Shown here in pieces: positions 1 through 5,674 of a stretch of DNA of 5,704 nt. The stretch comes from an uncultured bacterium (lineage in GTDB: Bacteria; Bacteroidota; Bacteroidia; Bacteroidales; Bacteroidaceae). Where the stretch lies: assembly GCA_905214625.1 (NCBI GenBank), contig CAJMMQ010000036.1:1-5704 (forward strand), written 5' to 3'. Under the pieces are notes generated by a model that did no database searches, had not been told where the DNA came from, and saw only the letters and a program-made list of their open reading frames with translations. How positions within the stretch are numbered: position 1 is the first letter of the stretch; each line of letters starts with the position of its first letter. Position numbers and translations under genes: made by a program.

Positions 1-23
1 AATTCAAAAAACTGCGGTTTTTA

Positions 24-55
24 TTTGACTTTGCTCTCGCCTTTCACTATCTTTG
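24..55 (+). promoter_or_regulatory. Bacteroidetes-type promoter of the GNAT-DUF1810-ADH operon
   Basis: TTTG at 24-27 is followed by 20 bp and then TATCTTTG at 48-55. This is an exact match to the Bacteroidetes primary sigma pattern TTTG-N19-21-TAnnTTTG. Transcription should start near 62, leaving about 12 nt before the ATG at 74. The element rules out the TTG at 53 as the start codon of the downstream gene, because that codon lies inside the -7 box. Confidence 0.8.
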
Positions 56-73
56 TATGTCATAAAAAACTAT

Positions 74-652
74 ATGTGCCAAAAGCCTGATATGAAACAA
101 TATGCCAAACACGACGGTCCTGCCGTTACAAAAGACATAAGACCACAGATAAAGCTGTGCCGCAAAGAGGAATTTGAGAGTCTGTGGCCACAGATAAATG
201 ATATATTCAACAAGGCGAGGCAATACATGCGCCACAGCGGCAACAACGTTCAGTGGACTAATGGCTATCCGCAAAAACAGACCATTGCCTGTGATGTTGC
301 CGACGGATGTTTCTATCTGATATGCCTCAACGGCCGCATTGTGGCATGCTTCTGCATGCGCCCGTCGCCCGAGCCTACCTACGCAAAGATATACAACGGA
401 CAATGGCCCGACGACGAGCCTTATAACGTGATACACCGACTTGCGTCTGACGGCACCATAAGAGGAATAGCCTTACTGGCTATAAATTTCGCACTGGCCA
501 AAGGCAATCTCAGAATAGATACCCATGAACAGAACGCTACGATGATTTACATTCTGGAAAAAGAAGGATTCACAAAATGCGGCACTATTTATGTTGCAGA
601 CGGCACTCCGCGCATTGCGTTTCACAAAAACGGTCATGAACTTATAAGCTAA
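74..652 (+). CDS. GNAT family N-acetyltransferase
   Basis: Predicted cytoplasmic Gcn5-related acetyltransferase of 192 aa that would transfer an acetyl group from acetyl-CoA to an amine; the substrate is unknown. It resembles a Bacteroidetes/Firmicutes GNAT group. Visible marks are an N-terminal alpha-helical stretch with ARQYM and a QW-x-GYP motif (about residues 48-66), and IHRLASDGTIRGI (about 120-132) in the acetyl-CoA-binding motif A position. The C-terminal part has LRIDTHEQN (146-154), an EKEGF turn (163-166) and a CGTIYVADGTPRIAFHK-type end. The usual domain begins near residue 26, so the first 25 residues are an extra, non-conserved extension. I chose ATG 74 because it is the first in-frame ATG after the predicted transcription start; ATG 92 is an alternative. 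The next gene follows after 13 bp, which suggests co-transcription. Confidence 0.88.
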   Translation: MCQKPDMKQYAKHDGPAVTKDIRPQIKLCRKEEFESLWPQINDIFNKARQYMRHSGNNVQWTNGYPQKQTIACDVADGCFYLICLNGRIVACFCMRPSPEPTYAKIYNGQWPDDEPYNVIHRLASDGTIRGIALLAINFALAKGNLRIDTHEQNATMIYILEKEGFTKCGTIYVADGTPRIAFHKNGHELIS

Positions 653-665
653 AAAACATAATACC

Positions 666-1088
666 ATGGACGAAAAAGTATATAATCTGCAGAGATTCAT
701 CGACGCACAAAAGACAGAATACGAAACAGCCCTGAGCGAAATACGCAGCGGAGGCAAACGGAGCCACTGGATATGGTACATATTTCCGCAACAGAAAGGC
801 CTTGGCTACAGCTACAACTCTGAATATTACGGACTCGACGGCACCGGCGAGGCACGAGCTTATCTGGCTCATCCGCTGCTCGGAGCGCGACTGCGCGAAA
901 TATCAGGCGCACTGCTTGAACATAAAGGCCGCACCACAATACGGCGGCTTATGGGCTCACAAATCGACGTGCTGAAACTGCATACGTGCATGAAACTGTT
1001 CGACAGTATTTCGCCAAATGACATATTCGCCGAAGTGCTTGAGGTTTTCTTTGCCGACGATGCAAAACAAGCAAACAATAACGCATGA
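666..1088 (+). CDS. DUF1810 family protein
   Basis: Soluble 140-aa protein matching the DUF1810 (COG5579) family over almost its whole length. Conserved features are LQRF (8-11) with AQ at 14-15, and the signature stretch around RSHWIWYIFPQ (32-42) preceded by an EIRSGGKR segment. These are followed by GLG, a YYG (54-56), EARAYLAHPLLG (62-73), an LRE helix, then D101 and KLHTCMKLF (104-112), and a late FF. There is no signal peptide or membrane segment. Length is slightly short of, but close to, the usual size of about 140-160 aa. The biochemical role of the family is not established as far as I know; old calpastatin labels in databases should not be trusted. It starts 13 bp after the acetyltransferase stop and is probably in the same transcript. 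The last residues (KQANNNA) are a non-conserved tail. Confidence 0.9.
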   Translation: MDEKVYNLQRFIDAQKTEYETALSEIRSGGKRSHWIWYIFPQQKGLGYSYNSEYYGLDGTGEARAYLAHPLLGARLREISGALLEHKGRTTIRRLMGSQIDVLKLHTCMKLFDSISPNDIFAEVLEVFFADDAKQANNNA

Positions 1089-1139
1089 GGACAAACACCA
1101 AGAAGAATATTTTTCATAACCATAAACCTCAAAAAAACA

Positions 1140-2186
1140 ATGTTAGCATACACATACATAGAGCGCGGACGGTTTGAACTTAAAGACAAGCCCATGCCGC
1201 AAATCACCGGCCCGCGCGACGCCATTGTGCGCGTAACCCTCGGAAGCATCTGCACGAGCGACCTGCACATAAAGCACGGCAGCGTGCCAAGGGCCGTGCC
1301 GGGCATAACCGTTGGCCACGAGATGGTGGGCATAGTAGAACAGGTTGGCAGCGAGGTAAAGAACGTGAAGCCGGGCGACCGCGTTACGGTGAACGTTGAA
1401 ACGTTCTGCGGCGAATGTTTCTTCTGTAAGCACGGCTACGTGAACAACTGTGAAGCCCCTGACGGAGGCTGGGCATTAGGTTGCCGCATAGACGGCGGAC
1501 AGGCAGAATATGTAAGAGTGCCGCACGCCGACAACGGACTCAACCGCATACCCGACAACGTAACAGACGAGCAGGCACTCTTCACCGGCGACATACTTGC
1601 CACAGGATTCTGGGCCGCACGCATATCCGAGATTACACCTGATGACACGGTAATGATAATAGGCGCCGGTCCGACAGGCATATGCACCTTGCTGTGCGTA
1701 ATGCTCCACAAGCCACGGCGCATAATCGTTTGTGAGAAGTCGGACGAGCGCATCCGTTTTGTACGCAGCCATTATCCCGATGTACTCGTAACCAAGCCCG
1801 AAGACGCCGAAGCCTTTGTAAGAGCCAACAGCAGCCACGGCGGAGCCGACAGAGTGATTGAGGTTGCAGGAGCCGACGACACTTTCGAACTGGCATGGCG
1901 ATGCGCACGTCCCAATGCAATAGTTACCGTTGTGGCTCTCTACGACAAGCCGCAGACGCTGCCCCTGCCCGACATGTACGGCAAGAACCTTACGTTCAAG
2001 ACCGGCGGCGTTGACGGTTGCGACTGCGACGAGATTCTGCGTCTGATATCCGAAGGCTGCATCGACACCACCCCGCTGATAACCCACCGCTATCCGCTAA
2101 ACGAGATTGAAGAGGCTTACCGCACGTTTGAAAACAGGCTTGACGGAGTGATAAAGGTGGCTATAAGCGAGAGGCAAAGGCCATAG
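1140..2186 (+). CDS. Zinc-dependent alcohol dehydrogenase, formaldehyde-dehydrogenase-like MDR family
   Basis: Predicted cytoplasmic medium-chain dehydrogenase (348 aa) oxidising an alcohol or reducing an aldehyde or ketone. The N-terminal catalytic domain has the catalytic zinc ligands Cys38, His60 with Glu61 (GHE), and Asp151 in GDILATGFWAA. The structural zinc lobe is complete: Cys90, Cys93, Cys96 and Cys104. The segment WALGCRIDGGQAEYVRVP (111-128) is typical of the FDH-like group (cd05278 type). The Rossmann domain has GAGPTG (175-180), and an acidic Glu199 ends the second beta strand, which favours NAD(H) over NADP(H). The end (ITHRYPL, EEAYRTFENRLDGVIKV) is conserved and full length. 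It follows the DUF1810 gene by 51 bp with no convincing promoter of its own, so it is probably the last gene of the operon. The substrate cannot be read from the sequence. Confidence 0.93.
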   Translation: MLAYTYIERGRFELKDKPMPQITGPRDAIVRVTLGSICTSDLHIKHGSVPRAVPGITVGHEMVGIVEQVGSEVKNVKPGDRVTVNVETFCGECFFCKHGYVNNCEAPDGGWALGCRIDGGQAEYVRVPHADNGLNRIPDNVTDEQALFTGDILATGFWAARISEITPDDTVMIIGAGPTGICTLLCVMLHKPRRIIVCEKSDERIRFVRSHYPDVLVTKPEDAEAFVRANSSHGGADRVIEVAGADDTFELAWRCARPNAIVTVVALYDKPQTLPLPDMYGKNLTFKTGGVDGCDCDEILRLISEGCIDTTPLITHRYPLNEIEEAYRTFENRLDGVIKVAISERQRP

Positions 2187-2326
2187 GCAGCGCATGCCTT
2201 CACGTTGCCGGCAGACACAGCAGAAACAGATTATCATGTTTACTTGCCTGTCGGCCGTCATTCTGATTTTTCCGTTTTCTTATTGATAGTTTTAAATTAA
2301 GACTTTCTAAGACACCATAAACAATT

Positions 2327-2370
2327 AAAGGAGACGTTTTTTGATGCACTCAGAAAAACGTCTCCTTTTT
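2327..2370. terminator. Intrinsic terminator between convergent genes, probably bidirectional
   Basis: A perfect 15-bp stem pairs 2327-2341 with 2354-2368 (core GGAGACGTTTTT / AAAAACGTCTCC) around a 12-nt loop, and a T run ends at 2370. It sits 140 bp past the dehydrogenase stop and 22 bp from the stop of the leftward hydrolase gene. In the leftward direction the stem is followed by TTTAATTG, a weaker but usable U-rich tail. Confidence 0.9.
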
Positions 2371-2391
2371 GATTTCATTAATTCCGTAAAA

Positions 2392-3351
2392 TCATTCTTT
2401 TGCCAGTTTCTCTTTAAACCATTTAACCACGCGGTCGATGACAGGCTGCTGAAACCAGTACATGTCGCCGTGCCCGGCATTTTCAACCTCTACATAACTT
2501 ACATCGTTGTCTGCTTTCTTCAGCGCGCCATACAGCTGCCTGCTCTGCACAGGCGACACCAGTGCGTCTGCCGTGCCGTGCATTATCAGGAACGGAGGCT
2601 GTCCCTTGCGTATATGTCCCATCGGACTGGCCTTCATTGCCTTTGCCGTATCGCTAAGTATGCTTGCGCCCGGATAAGAGGCAAACGCCGTTCCGTGGAC
2701 GAGCAGCGCCTCGGTAACGGCCTTCGATGCGTGTATGTCCTGTATCTCCTTTGAATATCCCTCGCCTATGTTCATCAGGTTGCTTATTCCGTAAATTGTC
2801 GCTGCGGCCTGCACCTCCGAACTCTGGTCAAGATAGTCGCCCTGGTCATATTCCTTGTCGCCGCCCGTGACGCCTACCATCTGCGCAAGATAGCCTCCTG
2901 CCGAATCGCCTATCACGCCTATGCGCTGAGGGTCGATGCCGAACTGACAGGCATGGGCACGAAGATAGCGGACGGCCGACTTGCCGTCGACCAGCAAAGC
3001 CGGAAACATGTCGGGCACGGTGCGATACTCTACTGATGCCACCACAAAGCCTGCCTCGGCCAGAGCCATGCGCATCTCTACATATCTGTCGTGTGCTGCC
3101 GAAAGAAATCCGCCGCCGGGATAATATATTATGGCCGGTTTGGGCTTGTCCGTACATGGCACGAGCAGAGTCATCTGCAGCGTGCGGTTGTCCGACGTCG
3201 ACGTTATCTGCGAATAAACAATGCCCGTAACGGCATCAATGCGCCCGCGCTCAATGTCCACCTTCATTGTTTCGTGTACGGCCTGCGCCTGTGCGCACAC
3301 CGGGGCAGCCATAAAAGCCGCTGCCATAATCAAGTGTTTCTTGTTTTTCAT
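2392..3351 (-). CDS. Secreted alpha/beta hydrolase, esterase-like (hormone-sensitive lipase / BD-FAE-like)
   Basis: Predicted carboxylester hydrolase of 319 aa, exported to the periplasm or beyond by a Sec signal peptide (MKNKK, hydrophobic core, cleavage near CAQA, residue 22-24). The oxyanion-hole motif is YYPGGGF (76-82), a variant of the family's HGGGF. The nucleophile elbow GDSAGG places catalytic Ser150, with Asp262 in HGTADALVSP as the acid and His294 in NAGHGD as the base, so the full triad is present in the right order. The lengths between motifs fit the family. Substrates of relatives include short acyl esters and acetyl or feruloyl groups on plant polysaccharides; which applies here is not visible, and no polysaccharide-utilisation genes lie in the window. 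It is transcribed alone, divergently from the lipoprotein gene, and converges on the shared terminator. The start is set by the signal peptide and a promoter about 30 bp upstream. Confidence 0.9.
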   Translation of the reverse strand: MKNKKHLIMAAAFMAAPVCAQAQAVHETMKVDIERGRIDAVTGIVYSQITSTSDNRTLQMTLLVPCTDKPKPAIIYYPGGGFLSAAHDRYVEMRMALAEAGFVVASVEYRTVPDMFPALLVDGKSAVRYLRAHACQFGIDPQRIGVIGDSAGGYLAQMVGVTGGDKEYDQGDYLDQSSEVQAAATIYGISNLMNIGEGYSKEIQDIHASKAVTEALLVHGTAFASYPGASILSDTAKAMKASPMGHIRKGQPPFLIMHGTADALVSPVQSRQLYGALKKADNDVSYVEVENAGHGDMYWFQQPVIDRVVKWFKEKLAKE

Positions 3352-3382
3352 CCTTCAGTCTGTTTATTATTCTGCACGAATG

Positions 3383-3414
3383 CAAAGATACTAAATAAAA
3401 TGGAGCTTTAAAAA
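3383..3414 (-). promoter_or_regulatory. Promoter of the hydrolase gene
   Basis: On the minus strand TATCTTTG (plus 3390-3383) matches the -7 consensus TAnnTTTG exactly and is the same octamer as in the promoter at 48-55. The -33 region about 20 bp upstream reads TTTT instead of TTTG, so that half is weak. The predicted start near 3376 gives a leader of about 25 nt. Confidence 0.65.
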
Positions 3415-3572
3415 CTTACTCCCCACAATCTCGCGCTACACCGGCATCTAAAGCCTTTCTACCGTTATCGCGCCCTCACTTCAGCACGTCTCTCACGGCA
3501 CGATTCATCTATGAAAATAGGCTTTTGGCAACATAAAATAGGGAAATTCCTAATAAACAATATGGATTTATG
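3415..3572. other. Intergenic stretch between divergent promoters, no gene seen
   Basis: Together with the two flanking promoters this forms the 308-bp gap between the hydrolase and lipoprotein genes. The part 3421-3510 is visibly richer in G+C than the AT-rich promoter DNA around it, and TCGCGC occurs twice. No convincing open reading frame, RNA fold or repeat was found, and a decayed gene fragment cannot be excluded. Confidence 0.4.
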
Positions 3573-3604
3573 CTTGCACAGGCAGACACAAAGAATTATA
3601 TTTG
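3573..3604 (+). promoter_or_regulatory. Promoter of the aromatic-rich lipoprotein gene
   Basis: TATATTTG at 3597-3604 is an exact TAnnTTTG -7 element. CTTG at 3573-3576, 20 bp upstream, is a three-of-four match to the -33 TTTG. Transcription would start near 3611, leaving a leader of about 49 nt. Because the box lies downstream of the ATG at 3570, the longer reading frame starting there is not the real gene. Confidence 0.7.
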
Positions 3605-3607
3605 CAG

Positions 3608-3638
3608 CAGAATATTGAAAACAGAGAAACAGAATATT
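3608..3638 (+). repeat. Pair of CAGAATATT direct repeats at the transcription start
   Basis: CAGAATATT occurs at 3608-3616 and again at 3630-3638, 22 bp apart (about two helical turns). Both copies lie just downstream of the -7 box, in the early leader of the lipoprotein gene. This placement could suit an operator, but chance is possible in such AT-rich DNA. Confidence 0.4.
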
Positions 3639-3659
3639 AATAATTTAAAGCGATATATT

Positions 3660-4229
3660 ATGAAAAAGTTTACATCAATCTTTGCGACAATAATGATGGC
3701 AGTAATGTCACTGACATTCGTAAGCTGCGACGAAGACGAATACATAGCCGACACACTGTGGGGCGTATGGGAAGGCGACATGTACGTAACAAGTCAGTGG
3801 AACGGACAAACTTACTACTCGTCTTACTCCGTACTGGCCTTCGACAAGAATCCTAACCAATATGCTTCGGGCACAGGCTACTGGGTCGACTACTACAGCA
3901 ACGCTCCGTGGGACTATTTCGCAAGCCACATAGAATGGAGAGTGAACAACCGCAACATAGAGATTTACTCTATTGAGGACGACACTTACTTCACCATATA
4001 CGACTACTCGCTCTCCGACAGCTGGTTCAGCGGAACTATCATAGGCGAATATGGCGACCCGATGCAGTTCAGGCTGCGCAAGACGTCATCGCCTAACTGG
4101 GGTGACTACGAATGGGGCTGGGACAGCTGGTATGGCTACTCTTATCCGGGATACTCGCCTTCAACACGTGCTGACGGCAACAACGCCGACAAGCCTGTAA
4201 GGAAGTTTATGAAGAAGACAACAGAATAA
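3660..4229 (+). CDS. Surface lipoprotein rich in Trp and Tyr, lipocalin-like fold possible
   Basis: 189-aa lipoprotein without an assignable function. A signal peptide (MKKFTSIF, hydrophobic core to residue 20) ends in a lipobox with Cys23 (FVSC). The next residues are DEDE, the acidic pattern that serves as a lipoprotein export signal in Bacteroidetes, so display on the outer face of the outer membrane is expected. The mature part opens with DTLWGVWEGD (31-40), reminiscent of the GxW opening of lipocalin-like domains, and then alternates as short beta strands to about residue 141. It is strikingly aromatic: 11 Trp and 20 Tyr, with a dense cluster at 146-165 (NWGDYEWGWDSWYGYSYPGY), followed by a polar, basic tail. 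The start is fixed by the signal peptide and by the promoter ending at 3604. A strong terminator follows 25 bp after the stop, so this is a single-gene transcript. The lipocalin-like fold is an inference. Confidence 0.85.
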   Translation: MKKFTSIFATIMMAVMSLTFVSCDEDEYIADTLWGVWEGDMYVTSQWNGQTYYSSYSVLAFDKNPNQYASGTGYWVDYYSNAPWDYFASHIEWRVNNRNIEIYSIEDDTYFTIYDYSLSDSWFSGTIIGEYGDPMQFRLRKTSSPNWGDYEWGWDSWYGYSYPGYSPSTRADGNNADKPVRKFMKKTTE

Positions 4230-4254
4230 CAAAATCTTTATTATCATATTTATT

Positions 4255-4292
4255 CCCCGTAAGCACCCTGTTGTGTTTACGGGGATTTTTTT
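4255..4292 (+). terminator. Intrinsic terminator of the lipoprotein gene
   Basis: A 12-bp stem pairs CCCCGTAAGCAC (4255-4266) with GTGTTTACGGGG (4273-4284), with one G-U pair and a 6-nt loop. It is followed by A and seven T (4286-4292). It lies 25 bp after the stop codon, on the coding strand. Confidence 0.92.
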
Positions 4293-4411
4293 ATGACTGT
4301 GGCTAAAAGCTTAAACACAAACCGCCTTAGGCATATAATTTAATTCTACAATTCTCTGTTTTATCATAAGTTTATGGTTAAGATGAAAAAAGTCATAGGA
4401 TTACGACTAAA
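4293..4411. other. AT-rich intergenic stretch, no gene seen
   Basis: This lies between the lipoprotein terminator and the perfect hairpin, within a 386-bp gap between two convergent genes. The longest ATG frame seen at its start has only 16 codons, and no RNA gene or promoter stands out. Confidence 0.4.
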
Positions 4412-4446
4412 AACTCGGCCACTTTTGAGGCAAAAGTGGCCGAGTT
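4409..4446 (-). terminator. Perfect 16-bp hairpin, probable terminator of the leftward beta-barrel gene
   Basis: AACTCGGCCACTTTTG (4412-4427) pairs perfectly with 4431-4446 around a 3-nt loop. Read leftward, the stem runs into five T (plus 4413-4409), whereas read rightward no T run follows. The hairpin therefore suits termination of the minus-strand gene, whose stop is 170 bp away at 4616. That long distance and the perfect stem leave room for another role, such as a dispersed palindromic element or an RNA 3' end stabiliser. Confidence 0.75.
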
Positions 4447-4615
4447 ACGATGCAAAAACAATAGGTTAATGATTTAAAACATTTATATATAATTTTACTT
4501 ACAATCCGCATTAACCATATCACAATTACAGGCACATGTTAAGCAATACGGTGTAATTTAGTTACGATTTTCAGCGTCTTTTTCAATAACCGGTCTTTTA
4601 GCACCTAAAGCAAGT
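4447..4615. other. Long AT-rich 3' region of the beta-barrel gene, no gene seen
   Basis: 169 bp lie between the hairpin and the stop of the leftward gene. The only structure noticed is an 8-bp inverted repeat, GGTTAATG at 4464-4471 with CATTAACC at 4509-4516, which is weak given the 37-nt spacer. If the hairpin is the terminator, this is an unusually long 3' untranslated region. Confidence 0.4.
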
Positions 4616-5125
4616 CTAAATGCCGAAGCCCAATATGAAGTTGGCACCATTATAATTGTCCATGCCGGCTGTGCGCGAACTGATATGGCGAAATCCCACA
4701 CCAACGTTCATGTGTATTTTTCCGCGCCCTAACTTCATCATCAGCCCGGCATCGTATGTAACATTTTTCCATTCAGAACTAAGTCCTGCTGCCACCATGC
4801 CACGCACTTCGAGAGCCACAGCATCTGCTTTCCATAAAGTATACCCTACTCCACCTCCAAGAGTTTGTGTCCTTGCGTAGCTTTTCAGTTCGTCATAATG
4901 CCCATAAAGCGTTTCCGTGTGCATATACAAAGATATACGCGGAAATAGCTTATATCCAAAATTTACACTTGGCGAAAGCAGCGTGACGCCATTACATTTA
5001 GTACCGCTAACAACTTCAATATCAGTCAACAGTCTGTCATAAAACTTTTCCGCATTTGATGCGTTCTGCGCCCCGGCTGATGTCATTACAGCCAGAAGCA
5101 TAAATAACATGATGATTTTTTTCAT
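4616..5125 (-). CDS. Small predicted outer-membrane beta-barrel protein
   Basis: 169-aa exported protein of unknown role. A Sec signal peptide (MKKII, hydrophobic core, cleavage after SAGA at residue 19) is followed by about seven or eight short amphipathic segments separated by turns. Examples are 46-61, 64-75, 87-98, 103-115, 121-133 and 137-148. The sequence ends in NFILGFGI, a hydrophobic final strand with an aromatic residue near the C-terminus, as expected for a barrel inserted by the BAM complex. The size suits an eight-stranded barrel of the OmpW/OmpX-like or OMP_b-brl kind; a specific family is not recognised. I chose the start by the signal peptide; a frame opening at 5266 would run through the promoter at 5155-5186. 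It is transcribed alone and divergently from the TPR lipoprotein gene. Confidence 0.78.
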   Translation of the reverse strand: MKKIIMLFMLLAVMTSAGAQNASNAEKFYDRLLTDIEVVSGTKCNGVTLLSPSVNFGYKLFPRISLYMHTETLYGHYDELKSYARTQTLGGGVGYTLWKADAVALEVRGMVAAGLSSEWKNVTYDAGLMMKLGRGKIHMNVGVGFRHISSRTAGMDNYNGANFILGFGI

Positions 5126-5152
5126 AATACTTATTTTAATAATTTCGTTACT

Positions 5153-5187
5153 TCCAAAATTAGTGTTATCCAAAATTACATCCAAAC
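5153..5187 (-). repeat. Direct repeats TCCAAAATTA overlapping the promoter
   Basis: TCCAAAATTA occurs at 5153-5162 and 5169-5178, 16 bp apart, and a partial third copy, TCCAAA, is at 5181-5186. The first copy covers the -7 box and the partial copy covers the -33 box of the beta-barrel promoter. The repeats may be an operator, or simply duplicated promoter sequence. Confidence 0.45.
5155..5186 (-). promoter_or_regulatory. Consensus promoter of the beta-barrel gene
   Basis: On the minus strand TTTG (plus 5186-5183) is followed by exactly 20 bp and then TAATTTTG (plus 5162-5155), a perfect match to the Bacteroidetes -33/-7 consensus. The start site would be near 5148, giving a leader of about 23 nt before the ATG. 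A second TAATTTTG (plus 5178-5171) has no matching -33 box. Confidence 0.82.
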
Positions 5188-5210
5188 TTTTTCGGTTTAT
5201 CTTTTCGTGT

Positions 5211-5299
5211 GTGTTACATTTTTCATTTAGGCATAAAGCATTACACATCAACACTTTAGTGCCCATATTACAGCATTTGCCGAACTAAAAATGTAACAC
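5211..5299. repeat. 13-bp perfect inverted repeat in the divergent intergenic region
   Basis: GTGTTACATTTTT at 5211-5223 is the exact reverse complement of 5287-5299; the arms are separated by 63 bp. Inside the arms, weaker similarity continues (a GGC follows each arm a few bases in). The element lies between the promoters of two divergent genes. It could be a small non-autonomous mobile element with terminal repeats, or a pair of regulator sites. No target-site duplication is visible. Confidence 0.6.
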
Positions 5300-5325
5300 G
5301 ATGCAACAATAAAACGTTCGTTTTT

Positions 5326-5357
5326 CTTGCTCAATTGGTATTATTTTCATACCTTTA
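5326..5357 (+). promoter_or_regulatory. Probable promoter of the TPR lipoprotein gene
   Basis: CTTG at 5326-5329 and TACCTTTA at 5350-5357 are separated by 20 bp. Each differs from the -33/-7 consensus by one base. The start site would fall near 5364, about 11 nt before the ATG at 5375. A short palindrome, AAAACGTTCGTTTT (5311-5324), lies directly upstream. Confidence 0.5.
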
Positions 5358-5374
5358 ATCAAAATTCTGAAACA

Positions 5375-5674
5375 ATGACAAAAATTATACTCTGCCTTAT
5401 TTTATCCGTTTTAATATTAACAAATTGCAGTAACGACAACGACACACATGAAAAGCTGTCGGAAATAGAAAGACTGCTTGAAAAGGAGAAATATGAACTT
5501 GCCATGAATAACCTGTCGGACATAAATGTCAAAAGGCTAAACGAAGAAAACAAAGCATATTATGACTTGCTGATGACGCAAGCAAATTTTTGTCTCGACA
5601 AACAAACCGATTCAGACTCCTTGATTAATGAGAGCATAAGGTTCTATGACCTTAATTCCGCAACACTATTATAA
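5375..5674 (+). pseudogene. N-terminal fragment of a Bacteroidales TPR lipoprotein regulator
   Basis: The frame encodes 99 aa: a signal peptide with lipobox LTNC (Cys18), then the start of a helical-repeat region. The pattern LSEIERLLEKEKYELAMNNLSDI (28-50), ENKAYYDLLMTQA (58-70) and SDSLINESIRFYDL (80-93) matches the opening of TPR lipoproteins common in Bacteroides and Prevotella. From knowledge of that group, full-length members have several hundred residues, often with a later membrane segment and a cytoplasmic DNA-binding or signalling end. Here TAA at 5672 follows NSATLL, in the middle of the first repeats, and an eight-T run comes directly after. The original frame stays open from the stop to the window edge, while both other frames close. 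The gene may be broken by a nonsense mutation or insertion, or be a genuine short protein. ATG 5375 is chosen for the signal peptide. Confidence 0.6.

Noticed and set aside
7..22. AAAAAC-TGCG-GTTTTT hairpin with a UNCG-type loop at the left edge, possibly a terminator of an upstream gene
   Set aside because: The stem has only one G-C pair, the T run is part of the stem, and the upstream gene is outside the window.
53..73. Upstream TTG start extending the acetyltransferase by seven residues
   Set aside because: The codon lies inside the -7 box of a consensus promoter, so it would not be transcribed.
1476..2087. Long minus-strand open frame (203 codons) inside the dehydrogenase gene
   Set aside because: It is antisense to a fully conserved dehydrogenase, has no family resemblance or promoter, and is explained by that gene's base composition.
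2207..2255. Imperfect hairpin GCCGGCAG / CTGTCGGC after the dehydrogenase
   Set aside because: It is only an 8-bp stem with a wobble pair, a 33-nt loop and no adjacent T run; the much stronger terminator lies at 2327-2370.
2341..2754. Plus-strand open frame of 137 codons
   Set aside because: It begins in the terminator loop and lies antisense to the hydrolase; it has no recognisable domain.
3570..3659. 30-residue N-terminal extension of the lipoprotein frame
   Set aside because: It precedes the promoter and would bury the signal peptide and lipobox.
5126..5266. 47-residue N-terminal extension of the beta-barrel frame
   Set aside because: It runs through a consensus promoter and would place the signal peptide internally.
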